Assembly: GCA_045531755.1 (NCBI GenBank)
Contig: JAZSEP010000061.1
Location: forward strand, 1 to 11,536
DNA from: UBA11540 sp045531755
Lineage (GTDB): Bacteria; Bacillota; Clostridia; Oscillospirales; Ruminococcaceae
Reading direction: 5' to 3'
DNA length: 11,536 nucleotides
In this document: positions 6,767-11,536 of the stretch, piece after piece
Layout of the letters: each line of letters starts with the position of its first letter
Numbering within the stretch: the first letter of the stretch is position 1
Translations under genes and position numbers: made by a program
Notes under the pieces: model-generated
The model's input: only the letters and a program-made list of their open reading frames with translations
Database searches by the model: none
What the model was told of the DNA's origin: nothing

Positions 6767-7033
6767 TTACTTACGCAAGCCAAGCTTTGCAACTGTAGCA
6801 CGGTAACGCTCGATGTCCTTCTTCATAAGGTAGTTGAGAAGGTTACGTCTCTTACCAACCATCTTGAGAAGGCCTCTGCGAGAGTGGTGATCCTTGGGAT
6901 TCTCTTTGAGATGTACGTTGAGGTCGTTGATTCTCTTTGTGAGAATAGCGATCTGTACTTCAGGAGAACCGGTATCGGTTTCGTGTGTACGGTTGTTTAC
7001 AATGATTTCTGTTTTTTCGTTTTTCTGCATCAT
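6767..7033 (-). CDS. rpsO: 30S ribosomal protein S15
   Basis: Primary 16S rRNA-binding protein of the small-subunit platform. The 88 residues match the family length (88-89) and carry its hallmarks: THETDTGSPEVQIAILTKRI, DHHSRRGLLKMVGKRRNLLN and DIERYRATVAKLGLRK. Two ATG codons stand in tandem (7033 and 7030). I chose the first because AGAGGTG lies 8 nt upstream of it; the second would be 11 nt away. An extended open frame up to 7090 lies in the structured leader and is not family-like. A promoter and a folded leader precede it, suggesting S15 autoregulation. ppa lies upstream with no terminator seen between them. Confidence 0.98.
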   Translation of the reverse strand: MMQKNEKTEIIVNNRTHETDTGSPEVQIAILTKRINDLNVHLKENPKDHHSRRGLLKMVGKRRNLLNYLMKKDIERYRATVAKLGLRK

Positions 7034-7136
7034 TTTGATTGCACCTCTTTTTATAATATTTTCCGTACTCTCAGCAATGGGTAGGTACATTCCGTTGAAA
7101 CGGCTTGCTCCCGAAACCGTGGGTACGGCTTAAAAC
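7034..7136 (-). promoter_or_regulatory. Structured rpsO leader, probable S15 autoregulatory element
   Basis: The roughly 100-nt leader can fold as a junction. Outer stem CCGTAC (7128-7123) pairs with GTACGG (7068-7063). Inside are a CCC/GGG hairpin (7123-7121 with 7112-7110; 7123 is shared with the outer stem, so only one can use it) and an AGCAA/TTGCT stem (7109-7105 with 7077-7073). The latter encloses CCGT-TTCA-ACGG or its complement order (7103-7100 with 7095-7092). The outer stem closes about 30 nt before the start codon, leaving the ribosome binding site near the junction. Several unrelated S15-binding leaders with multi-way junctions are known in bacteria; which class this is cannot be decided here. 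Confidence 0.55.
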
Positions 7137-7142
7137 CAAGTA

Positions 7143-7171
7143 ATTATAACACATATTTCGCGGAAAGTAAA
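7143..7171 (-). promoter_or_regulatory. Sigma-A promoter of rpsO
   Basis: Minus strand TTTACT (7171-7166), 17-bp spacer, perfect TATAAT (7148-7143). The -35 lies only 12 nt past the ppa stop codon. No terminator is visible after ppa, so upstream transcripts from the tyrS T-box may also enter rpsO. Confidence 0.8.
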
Positions 7172-7182
7172 GTACTTTTTGA

Positions 7183-7713
7183 CTATTTGCAGAAAATATT
7201 TAGATAATTTTCCAACGCCTTTTCAATTATGTCCACCGCAACAGCTCTTCCGCTAACCTCGTTTACAGCGGTTTGCTTGTTTTCGAGGGTCTTATATACA
7301 GAGAAAAAGTGTGCCATCTCGTCAAAGGTATGTTTGGGAAGGTCGGAAATATCTGTATACGAATTAAAGGTTGGGTCCTTTACAGGTATTGCTATGATTT
7401 TCTCGTCATTTCTTCCGTTGTCAAGCATTGAAATAACGCCTATAGGATAGCATTCAACTAAGGTAAGAGGCTCCAACGGCTGAGAGCATAAAATCAAGAC
7501 GTCAAGCGGGTCCAAGTCATCTGCGTAGGTGCGGGGAATAAAGCCGTAGTTTGCCGGATAGTGTGTAGAAGTATGGAGAATTCTGTCGAGCATTATAAAG
7601 CCCGTTTCCTTGTCAAGCTCATACTTCTTTTTGCTTCCTTTTTCGATCTCGACAACCGCAATAAAACGGGTAGGAGTAATCCTTTTTGGGCTGATATCGT
7701 GCCAAATATTCAT
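7183..7713 (-). CDS. ppa: Inorganic pyrophosphatase, family I (soluble)
   Basis: Hydrolyses pyrophosphate to two phosphates in the cytosol, pulling aminoacylation, DNA and RNA synthesis forward. The 176 residues match the bacterial family I length. The signature DLDPLD (66-71) is present. Other active-site residues line up with the E. coli enzyme: E22, E32, HYPANYGFIP with Y52 and Y56, D98 and D103 (in LDNGRNDEK), K105, Y140 and K141. Many Clostridia use the manganese family II enzyme or membrane pyrophosphatases instead. GAAAGGT lies 7 nt before the ATG. Only 18 nt separate it from the tyrS stop with no promoter or terminator, so it is cotranscribed with tyrS and falls under the Tyr T-box. 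Confidence 0.96.
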   Translation of the reverse strand: MNIWHDISPKRITPTRFIAVVEIEKGSKKKYELDKETGFIMLDRILHTSTHYPANYGFIPRTYADDLDPLDVLILCSQPLEPLTLVECYPIGVISMLDNGRNDEKIIAIPVKDPTFNSYTDISDLPKHTFDEMAHFFSVYKTLENKQTAVNEVSGRAVAVDIIEKALENYLNIFCK

Positions 7714-7731
7714 ATTATCTACCTTTCGGGA

Positions 7732-8955
7732 TTAGAGGTTGACTTTGTGGAAAACTTTTTTACCTTTTTTGATGATTATAAATCCGTCAGCGTTAGACTC
7801 TTTGGAGAAGGAAAGCTTTGCATCGGTGACTTTTTCGTCGTTTACGGAAACGCCGCCCTGTATAACGAGTCTTCTTGCTTCGCCCTTTGAGGGAGCAAGC
7901 TTGGTCTTTACAAGAAGGTCAAGGATATTTACAACACCGTCAACGTAGTCTTCTGCTGTAAGGTCGGTAGAAGGCATATTTTCAATGTTGCTGCCGGAGC
8001 CAAAGAGAGCCTTTGCTGTTTCTCTTGCGTTTTCTGCGTCAGCTTCGCTGTGAACCATCTTTGTGAGCTCGTATGCAAGGATTTCCTTTGCTTTGTTGAG
8101 TTCGCTTCCTTCCCAGGCTTCCATTGCTTCGATTTCTTCAATCGGAACAAAGGTGAGAAGCTTAAGACAGTTGATAACGTCAGCGTCGTCAACGTTTCTC
8201 CAGTACTGATAGAAGTCGAAAGCAGAGGTCTTTGCAGGGTCAAGCCAGATAGCACCGTTTTCGGTTTTACCCATCTTTTTGCCTTCTTTTGTTGTGAGAA
8301 GGGTGAAGGTGAGTCCGTAAACCTCTTTGTCTTCAACGCGTCTTACAAGGTCAACACCGCCGAGAATGTTCGCCCACTGGTCGTTGCCACCGAGTTCCAT
8401 AATACAGTTCTTCTCGCGATATAGGTGCAAGAAGTCGTAGCTCTGCATAATCATATAGTTGAACTCGATAAAGGACAAGCCTCTCTCAAGACGGGTCTTG
8501 AAGCAATCGTAGGTGAGCATCTTGTTTACAGAGAAGTGAACACCGATTGTGCGGAGAAGGTCGATGTAGTTAAACTTGAGAAGCCAGTCGCCGTTTCTCA
8601 TAACCTCTGCACCGTTGTCGCTGATATCAACAAACTTTGCCATCTGGTCTTTGAAGCGGTCGGCATTGTAGTTGATTTCGTCAACTGTGAGCATCTTGCG
8701 CATATCGGTCTTTCCGGTGGGGTCACCAACCATTGTGGTACCTGTTCCGAGAAGAAGGATAGGGTGGTGTCCTGCATTAAGCATATGCTTGATTACGATA
8801 AGCTGCAGAAAGTGTCCTACATGCAGGCTGTCTGCAGTAGCATCAAAACCGATGTAGAAGGTTACCTTTTCGTTTTCAAGGAGTTCTTTAACCTTTTCTT
8901 CATTTGTGCATTGCGCGATAAGTCCGCGTCTTTTGAGTTCTTCATAAACTGTCAT
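7732..8955 (-). CDS. tyrS: Tyrosyl-tRNA synthetase
   Basis: Class I synthetase that charges tRNA-Tyr. The 407 residues are full length. Visible: the HIGH-type motif HVGH (45-48) in FDATADSLHVGHFLQL, GDPTGKTDMR (78-86), the tyrosine-site segment YMIMQSYDF (167-175), GGNDQW (189-194), and the KMSKS-type loop KMGKT (227-231). A C-terminal S4-like RNA-binding domain spans about 345-405 (LVKTKLAPSKGEARRLVIQG). The KMGKT loop is of the TyrS type (KFGKT in B. subtilis TyrS). GGAGG (8966-8962) precedes the ATG. It is the first gene after a Tyr-specific T-box and heads a tyrS-ppa operon. Confidence 0.98.
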   Translation of the reverse strand: MTVYEELKRRGLIAQCTNEEKVKELLENEKVTFYIGFDATADSLHVGHFLQLIVIKHMLNAGHHPILLLGTGTTMVGDPTGKTDMRKMLTVDEINYNADRFKDQMAKFVDISDNGAEVMRNGDWLLKFNYIDLLRTIGVHFSVNKMLTYDCFKTRLERGLSFIEFNYMIMQSYDFLHLYREKNCIMELGGNDQWANILGGVDLVRRVEDKEVYGLTFTLLTTKEGKKMGKTENGAIWLDPAKTSAFDFYQYWRNVDDADVINCLKLLTFVPIEEIEAMEAWEGSELNKAKEILAYELTKMVHSEADAENARETAKALFGSGSNIENMPSTDLTAEDYVDGVVNILDLLVKTKLAPSKGEARRLVIQGGVSVNDEKVTDAKLSFSKESNADGFIIIKKGKKVFHKVNL

Positions 8956-8970
8956 AATTTGCCTCCAAAT

Positions 8971-9000
8971 AAAAAATCCTCTGTCACTATCGACAGAGGA
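8971..9000 (-). terminator. T-box attenuator terminator before tyrS
   Basis: Nine-bp stem with a 6-nt loop and six T residues on the minus strand; it is the off-state element of the Tyr T-box and shares CCTC with the antiterminator. Confidence 0.93.
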
Positions 9001-9226
9001 CGAATTATCGTGTTACCACCTCAGTTTACTATAGCCTCGCGACCATAGCCTCAACGGGTTCTTGACCCACAGCTGTAACGGGCATACCCGTTCAAATCTA
9101 CTTGCAAACGCGTTCAACCGACGACTCAGGGATGTATTCGCGAAACGACAAACCGCTTTTTCACACCAACCAAAAGCTCTCTGAAGATTTAATCGAAACC
9201 TACTTGTTCCCGTCACAGTCTTTAAC
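8971..9226 (-). promoter_or_regulatory. Tyrosine T-box riboswitch controlling tyrS-ppa
   Basis: Senses uncharged tRNA-Tyr and prevents premature termination. In the minus-strand RNA, the Stem I specifier loop is bounded by GGGA/TCCC and TTCG/CGAA, and presents the Tyr codon UAC at 9136-9134 (context GAA-UAC-AUCCC). An AGAGAG element and a GGTGTGAAAAAGC terminal region typical of Stem I precede it. The T-box core is CTGAGGTGGTAACACG (9024-9009). The antiterminator can form as GAGG/CCTC plus ACGA/TCGT with the 7-nt bulge TGGTAAC, whose UGGU can pair with the tRNA ACCA end. The competing terminator is TCCTCTGTC/GACAGAGGA (9000-8992 with 8985-8977) followed by TTTTTT. The CCTC strand is shared between the two folds, as expected for a transcriptional T-box. 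Confidence 0.96.
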
Positions 9227-9232
9227 ACTCGT

Positions 9233-9261
9233 ATGATACAATAATTTTCACGGTTTGTCAA
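9233..9261 (-). promoter_or_regulatory. Strong sigma-A promoter of the tyrS T-box
   Basis: Minus strand perfect TTGACA (9261-9256), 17-bp spacer, TATCAT (9238-9233). It is back-to-back with the metA promoter, the two -35 boxes being 18 bp apart. Confidence 0.88.
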
Positions 9262-9279
9262 GGTTTGTGCCTTAAACTA

Positions 9280-9308
9280 TTGAAAAAATAAAGCAGAAGT
9301 GATAAAAT
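9280..9308 (+). promoter_or_regulatory. Probable promoter of metA
   Basis: TTGAAA (9280-9285), 17-bp spacer, TAAAAT (9303-9308). The leader would be only about 30 nt, so there is no room for a SAM riboswitch or methionine T-box. Confidence 0.65.
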
Positions 9309-9346
9309 GAGTATAATTATTATCAAACTTAAATAGGAGTTTTTGT

Positions 9347-10261
9347 ATGCCTATAAAAATACCGAAAAGTTTGCCTGCGAGAAAGATTCTCGAAGAGGAA
9401 AATATATTCGTTATGACAACGGAACGAGCTGAGACTCAGGATATTCGTCCGTTGAAGATACTCATACTCAATTTAATGCCTAAGAAGATTGAAACCGAAA
9501 CACAGCTTCTTCGTGTTTTGGGAAACACTCCTTTGCAGGTTGATGTTGAGCTTATGCAGGTTTCTACCCACACCTCGAAAAACACAGACCAGTCGCATCT
9601 TCTTGCTTTTTACAAGACCTTTAACGAGGTTAAGAATAACAAGTACGATGCTTTTATCATCACAGGCGCTCCCGTTGAGCATCTCGAGTTTGAAGAGGTC
9701 GACTATTGGGAAGAGCTGTGTCAGATAATGGAATGGTCGAAGACAAACGTATTTTCCACCCTGCATATCTGTTGGGGCGCACAGGCAGGACTTTATTATC
9801 ATTACGGTATTCCCAAATACAAACTTCCGCAAAAGAGATTTGGAATTTTCGAACACGAAACTTTAATGCCGAAGCATCCGCTCACACGCGGATTTGATGA
9901 GAAGTTTTTGGTTCCTCATTCCCGTCATACAAGCGTACATCGCAAGGATATTGATGCGCACGACGAGCTCGAGCTTTTGTCCTACTCCGACGAGGCGGGA
10001 GTTAGTATGATTGGCAATAAAAATATGCGTCAGTTCTTCATTACAGGCCACTTTGAATATGACGCTGATACTCTCGCGAACGAGTATTTCAGAGACCTTA
10101 ATGCAGGACTTCCGATAGAGGTTCCCGAGAACTATTTCCCAAACAATGACCCTACGAAAGCCCCACCGCATCTGTGGAAATGCCACGCAAATCTCTTGTA
10201 TTCTAACTGGCTCAACTTTATAGTATATCAAATGACCCCGTTTGATTTGAATAATCTTTAA
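9347..10261 (+). CDS. metA: Homoserine O-acetyltransferase (MetA family)
   Basis: Acylates L-homoserine for methionine biosynthesis; cytosolic. The 304 residues are full length for the family and keep its numbering: catalytic C142 in HICWGAQA, H235 and E237 in TGHFEY. Residue 111, in TGAPVEHLEF, is Glu. In this family Gly111 (E. coli) goes with succinyl-CoA and Glu111 (Bacillus cereus MetA) with acetyl-CoA, so this enzyme is predicted to make O-acetylhomoserine, which is then used by an O-acetylhomoserine sulfhydrylase. AGGAG (9335-9339) precedes the ATG by 7 nt. The gene is single, with its own promoter and a hairpin after the stop, and diverges from tyrS. No met-specific leader element was seen, so control may be by a protein or absent. 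Confidence 0.97.
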   Translation: MPIKIPKSLPARKILEEENIFVMTTERAETQDIRPLKILILNLMPKKIETETQLLRVLGNTPLQVDVELMQVSTHTSKNTDQSHLLAFYKTFNEVKNNKYDAFIITGAPVEHLEFEEVDYWEELCQIMEWSKTNVFSTLHICWGAQAGLYYHYGIPKYKLPQKRFGIFEHETLMPKHPLTRGFDEKFLVPHSRHTSVHRKDIDAHDELELLSYSDEAGVSMIGNKNMRQFFITGHFEYDADTLANEYFRDLNAGLPIEVPENYFPNNDPTKAPPHLWKCHANLLYSNWLNFIVYQMTPFDLNNL

Positions 10262-10265
10262 AATT

Positions 10266-10296
10266 AAAGGCGACCTGTTTATCATAGGTCGCCTTT
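10266..10296 (+). terminator. Probable terminator of metA
   Basis: AAAGGCGACCT (10266-10276), 9-nt loop, AGGTCGCCTTT (10286-10296). The stem is a perfect 11 bp just after the stop, but the T-tract is only three residues. A second hairpin at 10306-10330 may assist. Confidence 0.75.
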
Positions 10297-10305
10297 AGCG
10301 GATAC

Positions 10306-10377
10306 AAGAAACAACTGTTGGTTGTTTCTTTAATATCAAATCAACTGCGAGTTGATACGTAATCCGAACAAGTTGTT
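10306..10377. promoter_or_regulatory. Three tandem palindromes before the XRE regulator, possible operators
   Basis: Three inverted repeats lie in 72 bp. First, AAGAAACAAC-TGTTG-GTTGTTTCTT (10306-10330). Second, ATCAACT-GCG-AGTTGAT (10340-10356). Third, AACAA-G-TTGTT (10367-10377), which abuts or overlaps the regulator's -35 box. All have CAA on the left arm and TTG on the right. They could be binding sites for the XRE protein itself. The first could instead be part of the metA termination region. Confidence 0.45.
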
Positions 10378-10404
10378 TACCTTGCACCCATTCTACGATA
10401 TAAT
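10376..10404 (+). promoter_or_regulatory. Promoter of the XRE regulator
   Basis: TTTACC (10376-10381), 17-bp spacer, perfect TATAAT (10399-10404), about 50 nt before the chosen ATG. The -35 overlaps the right arm of the palindrome at 10367-10377, a layout that would allow repression. Confidence 0.7.
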
Positions 10405-10455
10405 TTAGGCACACCCAAAGAGCTCACGGTGAATATCAGAAAGGAATATCAAGTT

Positions 10456-11268
10456 ATGAAAGAAATAAATATTTCTAAAAACATATCTAACCTAAGAAAG
10501 AAAAAAGGTATCACACAAGAGCAGTTGGCACAGGCACTGAATATTTCTCCACAAGCAGTTTCTAAATGGGAAACAAATACTTCTCAGCCCGATACACAAA
10601 CCCTGCCTCTAATTGCGGAATACTTTGGGGTAAGTGTTGATTATCTTTTTTATGGAAAAGAGATTATATACTCTGAAATTTATGATAAGGTTTTTGAAAA
10701 AATCAAAAGTATTCCCGACCAGATGAGCAAGAATGCGTATGAGGATGTGTTGAAAGTTTTTGGATATGCACACCACGGGATAACGCACGGAAACCTGAAA
10801 AGAAGGGACACCGAAATTTATGACGAACCTGCACACATTTCCAATGAAAACGGATTATCTTTATTATCCGGAAAAGGTTTCGGTGCTATTGTAACAAGAG
10901 ATTTTTTTAAAAATATAGATCAACACACCGTGGAATTTGCTCGAAGATTATTGCCGGCTTTTGCGGAGAAAAACAATATTCTCGTCTGTTTGGCGATTAT
11001 ATCTATGAGCGACATTAGTTTTGCAGAGCTCCAAGACAAATTAAGCTTTGATGAAAACACCCTTAGAACATCTCTTGATGAATTGATCAATATAGGTGTT
11101 GTTAACGAAAAGAAATCCAAACACAAGTCTTTGGGTTTCACATATGAAATCCACAGTATGTATCATACTTGTCTGTGTATTCTTTTCGCAACCCTTGAAA
11201 TGCAACGTTATTCACTAAATGGAATTTCGTGTTGTATGGGATATGGTGATTACCCGATAAAGTTATAA
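10456..11268 (+). CDS. XRE-family transcriptional regulator with a C-terminal winged-helix-like region
   Basis: A 270-residue protein. Residues about 8-65 are a clear Cro/XRE helix-turn-helix (ISNLRKKKGITQEQLAQALN, then SPQAVSKWETNTSQPD and IAEYFGVSVDYLF). The middle (about 70-160) is not recognised; it contains SLLSGKGFGAIVTRDFF. Residues about 165-235 look like a second, winged helix-turn-helix (LAIISMSDISFAELQDKLSF, NTLRTSLDELINIGVVNEKK). A Cys-containing tail follows (CLCI, SCCMGYG). I chose the ATG at 10456 because AAGGA (10441-10445) lies 10 nt upstream; an in-frame GTG at 10429 would add nine residues but has no clear ribosome binding site. It has its own promoter with palindromes, suggesting autoregulation, and stands upstream of a sigma-factor gene on the same strand. 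The signal it senses is unknown. Confidence 0.85.
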   Translation: MKEINISKNISNLRKKKGITQEQLAQALNISPQAVSKWETNTSQPDTQTLPLIAEYFGVSVDYLFYGKEIIYSEIYDKVFEKIKSIPDQMSKNAYEDVLKVFGYAHHGITHGNLKRRDTEIYDEPAHISNENGLSLLSGKGFGAIVTRDFFKNIDQHTVEFARRLLPAFAEKNNILVCLAIISMSDISFAELQDKLSFDENTLRTSLDELINIGVVNEKKSKHKSLGFTYEIHSMYHTCLCILFATLEMQRYSLNGISCCMGYGDYPIKL

Positions 11269-11284
11269 AAAACATCTGCCTTTG

Positions 11285-11316
11285 GCGTACCTGATGTTAA
11301 CAGGTACGCTTTTCTT
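11285..11316 (+). terminator. Intrinsic terminator of the XRE regulator
   Basis: GCGTACCTG (11285-11293), 7-nt loop, CAGGTACGC (11301-11309), followed by TTTTCTT. The stem is a perfect 9 bp, 16 nt after the stop codon. Confidence 0.88.
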
Positions 11317-11343
11317 GTATTAGATACAAAAATATGATATAAA
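11315..11343 (+). promoter_or_regulatory. Sigma-A-like promoter with overlapping palindrome before the sigma-factor gene
   Basis: TTGTAT (11315-11320), 17-bp spacer, TATAAA (11338-11343). The -35 is the left arm of the palindrome TTGTAT-TAG-ATACAA (11315-11329), so a protein bound there would block it. A second inverted repeat, GATAT/ATATC, surrounds the -10 region (11336-11352). Confidence 0.5.
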
Positions 11344-11356
11344 ATTAATATCAGTT

Positions 11357-11385
11357 GAACCTTTTTGCAGTTTGTTGCGACTATA
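11357..11385 (+). promoter_or_regulatory. ECF-type promoter, possibly autoregulatory
   Basis: GAACC (11357-11361) followed by a T-run, a 16-bp spacer, and CGACTATA (11378-11385), about 42 nt before the GTG start. ECF sigma factors generally recognise an AAC-containing -35 about 16 bp from a CGT/CGA-containing -10, and often drive their own gene. Confidence 0.5.
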
Positions 11386-11427
11386 TATGTGAAATCGATT
11401 TCGGTATTATTTATAGGAGGTGATAAT

Positions 11428-11536
11428 GTGAGTGAATTTGAAAAGCTGTTGCAGGAGAATTTTGCGCCGCTTCAACGCTATGTGCATTTCAATATCAATA
11501 ATAAGCACGATGCAGAGGATATAATTCAAGATGTAT
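11428..11536 (+). CDS. ECF-type (sigma-70 family) RNA polymerase sigma factor, N-terminal fragment
   Basis: The first 36 codons of a gene that runs off the window. AGGAGG (11415-11420) lies 7 nt before a GTG start; the nearby ATG at 11426 is closed at once by TGA. The peptide VSEFEKLLQENFAPLQRYVH and then FNINNKHDAEDIIQDVY resembles sigma region 2.1-2.2 of ECF sigma factors, where the DAEDIIQDV segment (helix contacting the RNA polymerase clamp) is the hallmark. An anti-sigma gene, if any, would lie beyond the window. ECF group cannot be set from this fragment. Confidence 0.82.
   Translation, partial: MSEFEKLLQENFAPLQRYVHFNINNKHDAEDIIQDV

Noticed and set aside
7034..7090. 19-residue extension of S15 from an ATG at 7090.
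   Set aside because: It falls in the structured leader; S15 proteins are 88-89 residues, matching the start at 7033.
9013..9261. 82-codon open frame across the tyrS leader.
   Set aside because: It covers the T-box RNA and its promoter and has no ribosome binding site; the RNA element explains the sequence.
1..11536. CRISPR array, insertion sequence, prophage or toxin-antitoxin locus.
   Set aside because: I saw no regularly spaced repeats, transposase, phage or paired toxin-antitoxin reading frames on either strand.

Overview
The window is about 11.5 kb of ordinary-looking chromosome from an endospore-forming, anaerobic-type Firmicute, most likely class Clostridia; family cannot be set from this sequence. 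The grounds are Clostridia-like housekeeping proteins (TyrRS, PNPase, S15), a Tyr T-box leader, strong AGGAGG-type ribosome binding sites, a tRNA gene with encoded CCA, and the two dipicolinate synthase genes dpaA/dpaB (spoVFA/spoVFB), which are found in spore formers. Base composition looks moderate and even, with no sign of a mobile element, phage or CRISPR array.

Layout. 1-633 (+): C-terminal half of pyrimidine-nucleoside phosphorylase, ending at a hairpin shared with the convergent gene. 680-1840 (-): a PstS-like phosphate-binding domain on an unusual three-helix membrane anchor. 1974-2066 (-): tRNA-Ser(GGA) with its own promoter and terminator. 2216-2794 (+): PduL-type phosphotransacylase. 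From 9226 down to 2901 the minus strand carries a long run of genes: Tyr T-box, tyrS, ppa, rpsO, pnp, dpaA, dpaB. 9347-10261 (+): metA, divergent from tyrS. 10456-11268 (+): XRE-type regulator. 11428 to the window end (+): the start of an ECF-type sigma factor gene.

How the genes fit together. The minus-strand block is the translation/RNA-decay neighbourhood known from Bacillus (rpsO-pnp-...-spoVF), here compacted so that pnp lies directly beside dpaAB. Regulation is legible in the DNA: a Tyr T-box controls tyrS and, through an 18-nt gap, ppa; a structured leader precedes rpsO; a sigma-K-like promoter sits between the pnp terminator and dpaA. Nearly every gene or operon has a recognisable sigma-A promoter with 17-18 bp spacing and an intrinsic terminator.

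The right end is the most accessory-like part: an XRE regulator preceded by three adjacent palindromes, then an ECF sigma gene with both a sigma-A-like promoter overlapping a palindrome and an ECF-like promoter. I found no clear new multi-gene system. The points most worth checking are the dpaAB promoter, the rpsO leader, the ECF/XRE control region and the anchored PstS-like protein.
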